Positions 41,426-50,730 of a DNA stretch of 64,000 bases are shown here, piece after piece (positions within the stretch are counted from its first letter, which is position 1; each line of letters starts with the position of its first letter). Source of the DNA: Gaiellaceae bacterium (GTDB lineage Bacteria > Actinomycetota > Thermoleophilia > Gaiellales > Gaiellaceae); the NCBI GenBank assembly GCA_026002995.1, contig BPGK01000001.1:186001-250000 (forward strand), read 5' to 3'. The notes beneath the pieces were generated by a model. The model was not told where the DNA came from and did not search any database. It was given only the letters and a program-made list of their open reading frames with translations. The position numbers and the translations under genes are program-made.

Positions 41426-42697
41426 GTGCACGTGGAGCGCCTCGTCTGCCTCGGGCTCAGCCATCGTACGGCTCCGGTGGAGCTGCGAGAGCGCGTCGGC
41501 TCGCTGGGGCCCGGCGCAGCTCGCTGTCCCGCGGTCGAAGAGCATGCGGTGCTCTCGACCTGCTACCGCGTCGAGCTCTACGCGTGTCTCACCGAGCACG
41601 TCGACGATGCCCGCGACGAGCTCATCCGAGCGCTCGCGGGGGCGCACGACATCGACCGCGACCTGCTCGTCGATCACCTCTACGTCCACTCGGGCGACGA
41701 CGTCGCCCGCCACCTCGGGCGGGTCGCCTCCGGGCTCGACTCGCTCGTCCTCGGCGAGACGGAGATCCTCGGTCAGGTGCGCGACGCATTCGACGCCGGG
41801 CGCGCGACGGGAACGGTCGGCCCCGTCCTCACGCTCCTCTTCCGCAGCGCGATCGCTGCGGGGAGAAGGGCCCGTGTCGAGACGGCGATCGGGGCGAACC
41901 CTGCGACGGCGAGCTCGATGGCGCTCGCGCTCGCCTCGGGCACGCTCGGCGATCTGCGCGAGCGGAACGCCCTCGTCGTCGGTGCGGGGCGTATCGGCCT
42001 GCAGACGCTCAAGGCCTTCGCGAGCAAGGAGATGACGCACGTGGCGGTCGCGAATCGCACGCCCGCGCGCGCGGAAGACGTCGCGCGTCGTTTCGATGCC
42101 GCGCTCTACACGCTCGAGGAGCTCGAGGAGGCGCTAGCCTGGGCGGACGTCGCGGTGACGGCGACGAGCGCGCAGGAGCAGCTGATCGACGTCGACCTCG
42201 TGCGGCGCGCGATGGCGCGACGGGGTCCGACGAGGCCCCTCGTCATCGTCGACCTCGCCGTTCCCGCGGACGTCGAGCGCGAGGTCGGCGCCCTCGACGG
42301 GGTCCGGCTCTTCGACGTCGACGATCTTCGCGCCGGGCTCGACGAGACGATGGCGTCTCGCCTGCGAGAGGTGCCGCGCGTCGAGTCCATCGTCGAGGAG
42401 GAGGTACAGGCGTTCGCACGCAAGTACCGACAGCTCGAGATCGAGCCGGTCGTTGCCGAGCTCCGACGGCAGGCCGAGGAGATCCGTGCGCGCGAGCTCG
42501 CTCGCGCCTTCCGGGATCTCGGTGAGGTCGACGCCGAGACCGCGGAACGCATCGAGCACCTCTCCCGCGCTCTCGTGAAGAAGCTCCTGCACGAGCCGAC
42601 GGTTCGTCTCCGTGAGCACGCGGGATCCGAGGCCGCAGACGACCTCGCCGCGCTCGCCCGGGCGCTCTTCGGGCTCGCCGCGCCACGCGAGCCGTGA
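41426..42697 (+). CDS. hemA: Glutamyl-tRNA reductase HemA
   Basis: HemA reduces glutamyl-tRNA to glutamate-1-semialdehyde, opening the C5 route to heme. It has 423 residues from GTG 41426 (GTG 41432 is also possible). GLSHRTAPVELRERV is at about 10-24. The catalytic Cys 46 lies in LSTCYRVELYA, where the almost invariant Asn after Cys (STCNR) is Tyr 47. GLDSLVLGETEILGQVRDAF (about 107-126), the NADPH motif VVGAGRIGLQT and the C-terminal dimerisation helix (RIEHLSRALVKKLLHEPT, key part KKLLHEPT) are intact. The stop overlaps hemC. The Tyr substitution is notable but the rest of the enzyme looks functional. It is the first gene of an eight-gene heme cluster. Confidence 0.94.
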   Translation: MHVERLVCLGLSHRTAPVELRERVGSLGPGAARCPAVEEHAVLSTCYRVELYACLTEHVDDARDELIRALAGAHDIDRDLLVDHLYVHSGDDVARHLGRVASGLDSLVLGETEILGQVRDAFDAGRATGTVGPVLTLLFRSAIAAGRRARVETAIGANPATASSMALALASGTLGDLRERNALVVGAGRIGLQTLKAFASKEMTHVAVANRTPARAEDVARRFDAALYTLEELEEALAWADVAVTATSAQEQLIDVDLVRRAMARRGPTRPLVIVDLAVPADVEREVGALDGVRLFDVDDLRAGLDETMASRLREVPRVESIVEEEVQAFARKYRQLEIEPVVAELRRQAEEIRARELARAFRDLGEVDAETAERIEHLSRALVKKLLHEPTVRLREHAGSEAADDLAALARALFGLAAPREP

Positions 42698-43635
42698 GCG
42701 CATCGCCGCCTGCGGCGGCGATCGCCATCGGCACGCGGGGCTCGCCTCTTGCGTTGGCGCAGGCGCGTCTCGTCGCCGCGCTCCTCGAGCAGTCCTGGCC
42801 CGAGGTGGCCGTCTCGATGCGGATCGTGGAGACTCGAGGCGATCGCACCCAGGCGACGGGTGAGCCGCTCCCCGAGATCGGCGGAAAGGGGCTCTTCACC
42901 GCCGAGCTCGAGGCGGCGCTCGCGGCGCACGAGATCGACGTCGCTGTCCACTCGCTGAAGGATCTCCCTACCGCCGACTCGCCCGGCCTCGTCGTCGGTG
43001 CCGTCTGCGCGCGGGACGACGTCCGCGACTGCCTCGTCTCGCGGGATGGCGCCGTGCTCGCGGAACTCGCCTCCGGTGCGACGATCGGGACGAGCAGCCT
43101 CCGTCGCGCCGCGCAGCTCCGGGCGCTCCGACCAGATCTCGTCGTCGAGCCGGTGCGCGGGAACGTCGGAACTCGAGTCCGAAAGGTGCGCGACCGGGTC
43201 GTCGACGCGGTCGTCGTCGCTGCGGCCGGCGTTCGCCGCCTCGGGTTCGAGGGCGAGGTGAGCGAGTGGCTCGGGCTCGACGTGATGCTGCCGGCGCCCG
43301 GGCAGGGCGCACTCGCCGTTCAGTGTCGCGCCGAGGACGACGCGGTCCTCGCCGCCCTCGCTCCGCTCGACGATGCGGCGACGCGCGCGGCGACGAGCGC
43401 CGAGCGGACGTTCCTCGCCGCGCTCGCTGCGGGCTGCTCCGCTCCCGTGGCCGCATGGGCGCGTCAGGACCGAGCTCGCGAGCTCGTGCTGACCGGCCTC
43501 GTCGCCTCTCCCGACGGGCAGCGGGTCGTGCGGGTCGAGGGCCGTGGCGCCGACCCCGAGGAGCTCGGAGCACGTCTCGCCGGCGAGGCGCTCGTCGCAG
43601 GGGCGGCGGAGATCCTGGGCGCGACCGGTGGCTGA
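42694..43635 (+). CDS. hemC: Porphobilinogen deaminase HemC
   Basis: HemC links four porphobilinogen units into hydroxymethylbilane. It has 313 residues: IGTRGSPLALAQA near residue 12, GGKGLFTAELEAAL at 63-76, and VHSLKDLPT at about 85-93 with the catalytic Asp. GTSSLRRAAQLRALRPDL follows. Cys 248 in LAAGCSAPVAA is the attachment site of the dipyrromethane cofactor. GTG 42694 overlaps the hemA stop. The stop is eight bases inside hemD, so the cluster is translationally coupled. Length and domains are normal for the family. Confidence 0.96.
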   Translation: MSASPPAAAIAIGTRGSPLALAQARLVAALLEQSWPEVAVSMRIVETRGDRTQATGEPLPEIGGKGLFTAELEAALAAHEIDVAVHSLKDLPTADSPGLVVGAVCARDDVRDCLVSRDGAVLAELASGATIGTSSLRRAAQLRALRPDLVVEPVRGNVGTRVRKVRDRVVDAVVVAAAGVRRLGFEGEVSEWLGLDVMLPAPGQGALAVQCRAEDDAVLAALAPLDDAATRAATSAERTFLAALAAGCSAPVAAWARQDRARELVLTGLVASPDGQRVVRVEGRGADPEELGARLAGEALVAGAAEILGATGG

Positions 43636-44353
43636 AGCTCCCCTCGCAGGCACACGCGTCGTCGTGACGCGACCGCGTGGAACCGGCGGGCGCCTCGTTT
43701 CCGAGCTCGAGCGCCTCGGCGCCGTGCCGGCCGAGGTACCGCTCGTCGCGATCGAGCCTGTCGACGCGGCCGGGCTCGACGCGGCCTGTCGCGGGCGCGT
43801 CGACTGGGTCGTCGTGACGAGCGCGAACGCAGCTCGAGCGGCCGGTGAGCGGCTCACGGCCCTCAGAGGAGCGCGATTCGCCGCGGTAGGCCCGGCGACG
43901 GCGGAGGCGCTGCGAGCGCTCGGCCTCGAGCCGGCGTTCGTACCCGAGCGCTTTCAGGCGGAGGCGGTCGCAGCCGGACTCGGGGACGTTGCGGGCCTCC
44001 GAGTCGTCCTCCCGCAGTCGGATATCGCGAGCCCTGCACTCGCCGACGAGCTTCGCGCGCGCGGCGCGCACGTCGAGGCCGTCGTCGCCTACCGCACCGT
44101 CCCGCTCGTTCCAGACGAGGAGGGGGTCGCGCTGCTCCGCAGCGCCGACGCGATCCTGCTCGCGAGCGGGTCGGCGGCGCGCTCCCTGGCGGCGCTCGCC
44201 CTTCCGCTCGACACGACCTCCCTCGTGTGCATCGGTCCGACGACCGCGCGGGAGGCGGAGGCGGCGGGGCTCGAGGTGCGCTGCGTCGCCGACGAGGCTA
44301 CGGAGGTGGGCATGATTCGGGCACTGGTGGCGATCTTCGGGGGACGCAGGTGA
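43628..44353 (+). CDS. hemD: Uroporphyrinogen-III synthase HemD
   Basis: HemD closes hydroxymethylbilane with ring-D inversion to give uroporphyrinogen III. It has 241 residues in two domains: [19 protein letters not shown] at the N-terminus, [17 protein letters not shown] (about 59-75), then the second domain beginning [21 protein letters not shown]. Its [14 protein letters not shown] and [15 protein letters not shown] match the family pattern of SxxAV and IGxxTAxAAxxxG. Sequence is weakly conserved in this family, so the call leans on motif order and on location between hemC and hemB. GTG 43628 overlaps hemC by eight bases, and its stop overlaps hemB. Confidence 0.92.
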   Translation: MAEAPLAGTRVVVTRPRGTGGRLVSELERLGAVPAEVPLVAIEPVDAAGLDAACRGRVDWVVVTSANAARAAGERLTALRGARFAAVGPATAEALRALGLEPAFVPERFQAEAVAAGLGDVAGLRVVLPQSDIASPALADELRARGAHVEAVVAYRTVPLVPDEEGVALLRSADAILLASGSAARSLAALALPLDTTSLVCIGPTTAREAEAAGLEVRCVADEATEVGMIRALVAIFGGRR

Positions 44354-45372
44354 CCGAGCTGACGGGGCTGAGCTCGACGTTAGGCGAACACGCGGGGCTG
44401 AAGCGCCCTCGGCGCTGGCGCCGCACCCCTGCGCTGCGCGAGCTCGTCCGGGAGACGACGCTCGACGTCGCCGACCTCGTCTACCCGCTCTTCGTCGTGC
44501 CGGGCACTGCCGTCCGTCGACCCGTGCCGTCGATGCCGGGAGTGGAACAGCTCTCCGTCGACGCACTCCGAGCCGAGGCTGAAGAGCTCGCCGCGCTCGG
44601 AATCCGCGCGGTGCTCCTCTTCGGGGTGCCGGAGTCCAAGGACGCCGTCGGATCGGAGAGCTACGCCCCCAACGCGCCGGTGCAGAGGGCGCTCGAGGCG
44701 CTTCGTGCCGCGGTCCCCGAGCTCGTCCTCGTCACCGACGTCTGCCTCTGCGAGTACACGGATCACGGCCACTGCGGCCTCCTCGACCCCGACGGGCAGG
44801 TGCTGAACGACGAGACGCTCGAGGTCCTCGGACGCGTCGCCGTCTCGCACGCGGAGGCCGGGGCGGATGTCGTCGCTCCGAGCGGAATGCTCGACGGGAT
44901 GGTGGGGGCGATCCGCGCGGCGCTCGACGCGGAGGGACACGAGCAGGTCGCGATCCTCTCCTACGCGGTGAAGTACGCGTCGGCGCTCTACGGCCCCTTC
45001 CGGGACGCGGCCGAGGGCGCGCCTGCCTTCGGCGATCGTCGGTCGCACCAGATGGACCCCGCGAACGTGCGCGAGGCATTGCGCGAGGCTGCGCTCGACG
45101 TGGAGCAGGGGGCGGATGCCTTGCTGGTGAAGCCGGCGCTCGGGTACCTCGACGTCGTACAGCAGGTGCGCGAGCGCTTCCCGGAACTCCCGCTCGCGGC
45201 CTACAACGTCTCCGGCGAGTACGCGATGGTGAAGGCGGCCGCAGCACGGGGATGGCTCGACGAGCGGGCGGCCGTGCTCGAGCTACTCACCGGAGTCCGC
45301 CGCGCGGGAGCCGATCTCGTCGTGACCTACCACGCGAAGGACGCTGCCCGCTGGCTCGGAGGCAGCGCATGA
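44350..45372 (+). CDS. hemB: Delta-aminolevulinic acid dehydratase HemB
   Basis: HemB condenses two 5-aminolevulinate molecules into porphobilinogen. It has 340 residues. The zinc-site segment [15 protein letters not shown] (Cys 132, 134 and 142) shows a zinc-dependent enzyme. The Schiff-base Lys residues are Lys 208 in SYAVKYAS and Lys 261 in [23 protein letters not shown] and [13 protein letters not shown] are further conserved parts. GTG 44350 overlaps the hemD stop (GTGA), and its own stop overlaps hemQ (ATGA). The order hemC-hemD-hemB is common in actinobacteria and other Gram-positive lineages. Confidence 0.96.
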   Translation: MTELTGLSSTLGEHAGLKRPRRWRRTPALRELVRETTLDVADLVYPLFVVPGTAVRRPVPSMPGVEQLSVDALRAEAEELAALGIRAVLLFGVPESKDAVGSESYAPNAPVQRALEALRAAVPELVLVTDVCLCEYTDHGHCGLLDPDGQVLNDETLEVLGRVAVSHAEAGADVVAPSGMLDGMVGAIRAALDAEGHEQVAILSYAVKYASALYGPFRDAAEGAPAFGDRRSHQMDPANVREALREAALDVEQGADALLVKPALGYLDVVQQVRERFPELPLAAYNVSGEYAMVKAAAARGWLDERAAVLELLTGVRRAGADLVVTYHAKDAARWLGGSA

Positions 45373-46112
45373 AGCAGCGCATCGACGCGCGCCCCGAGGT
45401 CGAAGCGCTCGACGAGGTCGACGTCCACGAGCACGGTCTCAGCGCCGACGGCGAGACGACCTCTCTCGATCGGCGCCTGTACATGCAGCTCCACGCGTAT
45501 CGGCGAGCCCCCGACACGCCCGAGCTCGTCGCCGCGCTCGAGGCTGCGGGCGTCGAGGGGGCCCTGTACGAGGACGTACACGACCCCTCCGGGGTCGCGC
45601 TCCTCACGCTCAGCGAGGATCCGGAGGCGTTCGTCGGACATCTCCGAGCCTTCCTGCGGAAGCCTCCGTTCTCCGAGCTCGAGCCTCGGCCGGAGCTGAC
45701 GATGCTCGGTCGGACGTACGCGCTCGGGTACGAGCAGGATCTCGTCGAGACCCTCCTCGAGCGACCTCGGCGGCGCGTCCTCGATCCGGCGCTGCGCTGG
45801 GCCGTCTGGTACCCGCTTCGACGCGCGGGGTCGTTCGAGCGCCTCTCGCGTTCCGAGCAGAACGCGATCCTCATGGAGCACGGAGGGATCGGGATGGCGT
45901 TCGGCCGGGCGGGGCTCGGCTACGACATCCGCCTCGCCTGCCACGGCCTCGATCGGGAGGACAACGACTTCGTCGTCGGCCTGCTCGGCCCGGAGCTCCA
46001 CCCGCTCTCCGTCATCGTCCAGCGGATGCGCAAGACGAAGCAGACCTCGCTCCACCTCGAGCGCCTCGGACCGTTCTTCGTCGGCAGGGTGGCGTGGCAG
46101 TCGAAGCCGTGA
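45369..46112 (+). CDS. hemQ: Coproheme decarboxylase HemQ (ChdC, chlorite dismutase family)
   Basis: HemQ oxidatively decarboxylates coproheme to heme b, the last step of the coproporphyrin-dependent route. The protein has 247 residues and the chlorite-dismutase fold. The catalytic Tyr 148 is in WYPLRRAG, the proximal His 171 in [12 protein letters not shown], and the tail [15 protein letters not shown] is the family's closing segment. An N-terminal extension of about 35 acidic residues precedes the first strand. ATG 45369 overlaps hemB. Finding it inside the hem operon, with a ferrochelatase of the Gram-positive type, supports the coproporphyrin pathway rather than the protoporphyrin one. 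A true chlorite dismutase is unlikely here because the distal Arg context and neighbours do not fit. Confidence 0.9.
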   Translation: MKQRIDARPEVEALDEVDVHEHGLSADGETTSLDRRLYMQLHAYRRAPDTPELVAALEAAGVEGALYEDVHDPSGVALLTLSEDPEAFVGHLRAFLRKPPFSELEPRPELTMLGRTYALGYEQDLVETLLERPRRRVLDPALRWAVWYPLRRAGSFERLSRSEQNAILMEHGGIGMAFGRAGLGYDIRLACHGLDREDNDFVVGLLGPELHPLSVIVQRMRKTKQTSLHLERLGPFFVGRVAWQSKP

Positions 46113-47176
46113 GGGGCACATCGGCCGAGGTGGCAGGGGAGCCGGCCGCTCCCTTCCTCCGCGCCTGTCGCGGGCTTCCGGCCGACCACACCCCCGTCTG
46201 GCTCCTGCGCCAAGCCGGGCGCTACCTGCCCGAGTACCGGGCGCTCCGCGCGCGGTACTCGATGCTCGAGCTCATCCGCGACGCCGAGCTCTCGGCGGAG
46301 GTCTCCCTCCAGCCCGTCGACGCGCTCGGAGTCGACGCTGCGATCGTCTTCTCCGACATCCTCCCGCCCTTGCAAGGGATGGGGCTCGAGCTCGACTTCG
46401 TGCCCGGGGACGGGCCGCGGATCGGGAACCCGATCGCTCGGCCCCGCGACGTCGATCTCCTCGGGACGCCGCCGGCGGAGGAGACGATGCAGGGGACGCT
46501 CGGCGCGATCGCGATCCTCCGCCGAGAGCTCGAGCCGCGCGGGATCCCGGTCATCGGGTTCGCCGGCGCGCCCTTCACGCTCGCGAGCTACGCGATCGAA
46601 GGCGGAAGCTCGCGCGACTTCACGAAGACGAAGGCGTTCATGCTTTCCGAGCCCGCTGCGTGGAAGCGGCTCCTCGGCAAGCTCGTGACGGTGCAGGCCG
46701 ACTACCTCCTCGCGCAGGCGCGCGCGGGCGCGCAGGCGTTGCAGGTCTTCGACTCCTGGGCCGGGCGAGCGCTCGGGCGCGAGGACTACCTGCGCTACGT
46801 CGCGCCGCACAACCGAGAGCTCTTCGCGCGGCTCGCGCGGGCCGGCGTCCCCGTGATCGCGTTCTCGCTCGGCGTGAGCGCCTACCTCGAGGAGGCCGCC
46901 GCCTGCGGAGGGGACGTCGTGGGCCTCGACTGGCAGCTCCCGCTCGACGAGGCGTGGGCCCGCGTCGGCTTCGAGCGGCCCGTGCAGGGGAACCTCGACC
47001 CCGCGGCGCTGCTCGCGCCCTGGCGCGAGCTCCGCCACCGGATCGACGACGTCCTCGACCGCGCCGGCGGTCGACCCGGGCACGTCTTCAACGTCGGGCA
47101 CGGGCTCGTCCCGCAGACGCCGGTCGACAACGTCCGTCGGCTCGTCGCGTACGTGCACGAGAGGACGGCGCGGTGA
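46094..47176 (+). CDS. hemE: Uroporphyrinogen decarboxylase HemE
   Basis: HemE removes four carboxyl groups from uroporphyrinogen III to give coproporphyrinogen III. It has 360 residues. The family signature PVWLLRQAGRYLPEYRALR is at about 34-52 (the usual MRQAGR is LRQAGR). FSDILPPLQGMGLELDF carries the catalytic Asp region, GFAGAPFTLASYAIEGG is next, and the C-terminal LDWQLPLDEAW and VFNVGHGLVPQTP are present. GTG 46094 overlaps hemQ by 19 bases, and the N-terminal 20 residues are a variable extension. Its stop overlaps hemH. The enzyme works in the cytosol and links the early steps to the coproporphyrin branch. Confidence 0.95.
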   Translation: MAVEAVRGTSAEVAGEPAAPFLRACRGLPADHTPVWLLRQAGRYLPEYRALRARYSMLELIRDAELSAEVSLQPVDALGVDAAIVFSDILPPLQGMGLELDFVPGDGPRIGNPIARPRDVDLLGTPPAEETMQGTLGAIAILRRELEPRGIPVIGFAGAPFTLASYAIEGGSSRDFTKTKAFMLSEPAAWKRLLGKLVTVQADYLLAQARAGAQALQVFDSWAGRALGREDYLRYVAPHNRELFARLARAGVPVIAFSLGVSAYLEEAAACGGDVVGLDWQLPLDEAWARVGFERPVQGNLDPAALLAPWRELRHRIDDVLDRAGGRPGHVFNVGHGLVPQTPVDNVRRLVAYVHERTAR

Positions 47177-48117
47177 GCGACGCCCCGATCGGTGTGCTCG
47201 TGATGGCCTACGGAGCCCCCGAGTCGCTCGAGGAGATTCCCGGCTACCTCGCCGACATCCGCTCGGGGCGAACGACCCCGCGCGAGGTGCTCGAGGAGAT
47301 CACGGAGAACTACCGCGCGATCGGTGGCCGCTCACCGCTCCTCGACGTCACGCGTGCCCAGGTGGACGCTCTCGGAGCCGAGCTCGGGGAGGGCTTCCGC
47401 TGCTACCTCGGCATGCGTCACTGGGCACCGTGGATCGAGGAGGTGGTGGGCGAGATGGTCGACGACGGCATCGAGCGAGCGGTCGGGCTCGTCCTCGCGC
47501 CCCAGTTCAGCGCACTCTCGATCGCCCGCTACCAGCAGAAGGTCGCGGACGGGCTCGAGCTCGCGCGCGGGCGGATGGACGTCGCGCACGTCGGTAGCTA
47601 CCACGACCACCCCGGGGTCGTCGCGGCGTTCGCCTCCCGCGTGGAGGAGGGGCTCGCGCGCTGGCCCACGCCCGAGCGCGGGCGCGTCCACGTCGTCTTC
47701 ACCGCGCACAGCCTCCCACGTCGCCTGCTCGACTCCGGCGATCCGTACGAGGCGCAGTGCCTCGAGACGGCGCGGCTCGTCGCCGAGCGCGCGGGCGTCC
47801 CGGAGGAGCGCTGGTCGTGGGCGTACCAGTCCGCCGGGAGGACGCCCGAGCCGTGGGCGGGGCCGGATCTCTCCGAGCACCTCGGCGAGCTCGCGACGCG
47901 GGGCGTGCGCGACGTGGTCGTCTGCCCGGTCGGGTTCGTCTCCGACCACGTCGAGATCCTCTTCGACATCGACGTGCAGGCTCGCGCGACGGCGGAGGCT
48001 CTCGGGCTGCGCCTCGAGCGGCCTCCGGCGCTGAACGACCATCCGGGCTTCGTGGCCGCGCTCGCGGAGCTCGTCCGCGAGCGGGCCGCCTCCCTCGTCC
48101 CGGCAGTGGTGCGATGA
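47173..48117 (+). CDS. hemH: Coproporphyrin ferrochelatase (HemH/CpfC)
   Basis: This enzyme inserts ferrous iron into coproporphyrin III. It has 314 residues. Tyr 13 in [15 protein letters not shown] matches the iron-proximal Tyr of the Gram-positive monomeric enzymes. The catalytic His 179 is in [11 protein letters not shown], and Glu 261 is in [14 protein letters not shown]. The absence of a long membrane-binding C-terminus fits the soluble CpfC type. GTG 47173 overlaps hemE, and its stop overlaps hemL. It would hand coproheme to HemQ (45369). The coproporphyrinogen oxidase (cgoX/hemY) needed just before it is not in the window. Confidence 0.94.
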   Translation: MSDAPIGVLVMAYGAPESLEEIPGYLADIRSGRTTPREVLEEITENYRAIGGRSPLLDVTRAQVDALGAELGEGFRCYLGMRHWAPWIEEVVGEMVDDGIERAVGLVLAPQFSALSIARYQQKVADGLELARGRMDVAHVGSYHDHPGVVAAFASRVEEGLARWPTPERGRVHVVFTAHSLPRRLLDSGDPYEAQCLETARLVAERAGVPEERWSWAYQSAGRTPEPWAGPDLSEHLGELATRGVRDVVVCPVGFVSDHVEILFDIDVQARATAEALGLRLERPPALNDHPGFVAALAELVRERAASLVPAVVR

Positions 48118-49379
48118 GGGAGCGGTCGGAGGCGCTCTTCGCCGAGGCGCTCGGGCTCATGCCGGGCGGCGTGAGCTCGCCCGTGCGCGCCTTCCGCGCG
48201 GTCGGCGGCACACCCTTCTTCGTCGAGCGGGGCGAGGGCGCCTTCCTCGTCGACGTCGACGGCAACCGCTACCTGGACTACGTCCTCTCTTGGGGCCCGC
48301 TCGTGCTCGGCCACGCCCACCCGCGGGTCGTCGCGGCTCTCGAGGAGGCGGTTCGGCGCGGAACGAGCTACGGAACGCCGACCCCGCTCGAGCTCGAGCT
48401 CGCGGCGCTCATCCGCGAGGCGATGCCGTCGCTCGAGCTCGTTCGCTTCGTGAGCTCCGGAACGGAGGCGACGATGAGCGCGCTCCGTCTCGCGCGGGCG
48501 TTCACCGGGCGGGAGAAGATCGTGAAGCTCGCCGGCTGCTACCACGGGCACGCGGACTTCCTCCTCGTGCAGGCGGGCTCCGGGGTGGCGACACTCGGCC
48601 TCCCGGACTCGCCCGGCGTGACCCCGGGGGCGGCAGCGGATACGTTGACGGCGCGCTTCAACGACCTCGACTCGGTCGAGCAGCTCTTCGACCACCACGA
48701 GATCGCCGCGGTGATCGTCGAGCCGGTCGCCGGGAACATGGGCCTCGTCCCGCCGCGGGAGGGCTTCCTCGAGGGGCTGCGCGAGGTGACCGAGGCAAAT
48801 GGCGCGCTCCTCGTCTTCGACGAGGTCATGACGGGCTTCCGTGTCCACCCCGGAGGCGCACAGGCGCTGTACGGGGTGACGCCCGACCTGACGACGCTCG
48901 GCAAGGTGATCGGCGGCGGGCTTCCGGTCGGCGCCTACGGCGGGCGACGCGAGATCATGGAGCTCGTCGCGCCCGCCGGCCCCGTCTACCAGGCGGGAAC
49001 GCTCTCGGGAAACCCGCTCGCGATGACGGCCGGTATCGAGACGCTCCGCGTCCTCGCCGAGCCGGGGGTCTGGGAGGCGCTCGAGCGGGCGGCGGCGAGC
49101 CTCGTCGAGGGCCTCGCGGCGCTCGGCGGGCCGGTGCACGTCGACCGTGTCGGGACGATGTTCGGGCTCTTCTTCACGGACGGTCCCGTGACGTGCTGGG
49201 ACGAGGCGAAGGAGGCCGACACCGAGCGCTATGCGCGCTTCCACCGCGCGCTGCTCGAGCGCGGCGTCTACCTCGCGCCCTCCCAGTTCGAGGTCGGCTT
49301 CCTCTCGACCGCGCACGGCGAGGACGAGGTCGCGGCGACGATCGAGGCGGCGGCCGAGGCGTTCGCGACGCTCGCGTAA
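48114..49379 (+). CDS. hemL: Glutamate-1-semialdehyde 2,1-aminomutase HemL
   Basis: HemL converts glutamate-1-semialdehyde (HemA product) to 5-aminolevulinate with PMP/PLP. It has 421 residues: [17 protein letters not shown] at 16-32, [28 protein letters not shown], and the PLP Lys 264 in [31 protein letters not shown] completes the family pattern. ATG 48114 overlaps hemH (ATGA). It is the last gene of the cluster, so the operon supplies every step from glutamyl-tRNA to heme except the coproporphyrinogen oxidase. Ninety-seven bases follow before the next gene; no clear hairpin with a T-run was seen there. Confidence 0.96.
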   Translation: MRERSEALFAEALGLMPGGVSSPVRAFRAVGGTPFFVERGEGAFLVDVDGNRYLDYVLSWGPLVLGHAHPRVVAALEEAVRRGTSYGTPTPLELELAALIREAMPSLELVRFVSSGTEATMSALRLARAFTGREKIVKLAGCYHGHADFLLVQAGSGVATLGLPDSPGVTPGAAADTLTARFNDLDSVEQLFDHHEIAAVIVEPVAGNMGLVPPREGFLEGLREVTEANGALLVFDEVMTGFRVHPGGAQALYGVTPDLTTLGKVIGGGLPVGAYGGRREIMELVAPAGPVYQAGTLSGNPLAMTAGIETLRVLAEPGVWEALERAAASLVEGLAALGGPVHVDRVGTMFGLFFTDGPVTCWDEAKEADTERYARFHRALLERGVYLAPSQFEVGFLSTAHGEDEVAATIEAAAEAFATLA

Positions 49380-49476
49380 CGCGGTGTCGGCGCAGGGCGA
49401 CGGTGGCGAGCGCAGAGCGTGAGCGACTGATCGCTGCCGGCCATACAGAGCACCCTCCCGTCTACCCTTCGCGCGC

Positions 49477-50730
49477 GTGAAGGTGCTGCTCGTGACGATG
49501 TACTTCCCACCCGCGGGCGGAGGCGGCGTGCAGCGCTCGCTCAAGCTCGCGCAGTACCTCCCCGCGCTCGGCATCGAGACGCACGTGCTCGCCCCCGACG
49601 ACCCGAAGTGGGTGCACCGCGATGCGGAGCAGCGCGTCCCGACGCAGGCGTGGATCCACCGCGTCCGCTACCTCGGCCCGCGCGCGCGAAGGCCGAGGCA
49701 GGAGCTGCGAGCGGCCGCCGACGGGCTCGAGCGCGTGCTCGTGCACGCCCAGGTGACAGCCCGCCGCCTCCTCCTCCCGGACGCGAGCGTGACCTGGAAC
49801 GTGACCGCGATCCCGGCGGCGATCCGGATCGTGCGTAGCGAGGGTATCGATGCCGTGATCACGACCTCGCCGCCAGGATCGATCCACTTCGTCGGCGCTG
49901 CGGTCCAGCGCGCCACGGGCGCGCGCTGGCTCGCCGACCTCCGGGACCCGCTTGTTGCCAATCAGCATCGCCGTGCCGACACCGCGGCCACGCGCGCGCG
50001 CCAGGCGACGAACGAGCGCCTCGCCCGGCTCGTGGCGGCGAGGGCGGATGCGATCTCCTGCGTCTCCGAGGCGATCGCCGACGAGGTGCGCGCGCTCTCC
50101 GCGCGCGGGGTGGTGCGCACGATCGCGAACGGCTGCGACTTCGACGACTTCGCCGGGCTCGAGTACGAGCCGGCGTCCCGCTTTCGGATCACGCACACGG
50201 GGAGCTTCTTCGGCCGGCGCGACCCGAGACCGTTCCTGCAGGCGCTCGTCGACTCCGGCCTCGACCTCGAGGCGCGGTTCGTCGGGGACTTCCGGGACGC
50301 CGACCGCGAGTGGGCCGAGGCGCTCGGGCTCGGCGACCGACTGCGGCTCGTCCCCTACGCGCCGCGCGCCGAGGCGCTTCGTCTACAGCGGGACTCCGAG
50401 GCGCTCCTCCTCCTCGTTCCCGATGCGGACGGACGCGGCCAGGGCGTCCTCTCCGGGAAGGTCTTCGAGTACCTCGCGGCGCGCCGGCCCATCCTCGCCG
50501 TCGTCCCTCCCGACGGCGCCGCGGCCGCGCTCGTCCGCGAGACGAGCGCCGGGATCGTCGTCGCTCCAGACGACGTCGAAGGAATCCGCGCCGCGCTCGA
50601 GGAGCTGCACGGACGCTTCCTCGACGGCGGTCTGGCCGATGTCGAGCTCACCGAGGAGGAGCGCGAGCGGCTCTCGCGCCGCGCCCGGGTCGAGGAGCTC
50701 GCCGAGCTGCTGCGGGAGATCGCAGCGTGA
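49477..50730 (+). CDS. GT4-family glycosyltransferase
   Basis: This 417-residue GT-B enzyme begins MKVLLVTMYFPPAGGGGVQRS, the Gly-rich acceptor-domain loop of GT4 enzymes that build surface glycans. LADLRDPLVANQH (about 149-161) is typical of a subclass annotated as glycosyl transferase family 1 with DLRDP. The donor domain includes ITHTGSFFGRRDPRPFL, YAPRAEALRLQRDSEALLLL and GKVFEYLAARRPILAV (about 328-343), with the EYLA donor contact. GTG 49477 gives the canonical N-terminal strand. Its stop overlaps the Wzy-like gene (GTGA), beginning a tightly packed run of seven genes that ends at 56340. Sugar is unknown. Confidence 0.9.
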   Translation: MKVLLVTMYFPPAGGGGVQRSLKLAQYLPALGIETHVLAPDDPKWVHRDAEQRVPTQAWIHRVRYLGPRARRPRQELRAAADGLERVLVHAQVTARRLLLPDASVTWNVTAIPAAIRIVRSEGIDAVITTSPPGSIHFVGAAVQRATGARWLADLRDPLVANQHRRADTAATRARQATNERLARLVAARADAISCVSEAIADEVRALSARGVVRTIANGCDFDDFAGLEYEPASRFRITHTGSFFGRRDPRPFLQALVDSGLDLEARFVGDFRDADREWAEALGLGDRLRLVPYAPRAEALRLQRDSEALLLLVPDADGRGQGVLSGKVFEYLAARRPILAVVPPDGAAAALVRETSAGIVVAPDDVEGIRAALEELHGRFLDGGLADVELTEEERERLSRRARVEELAELLREIAA

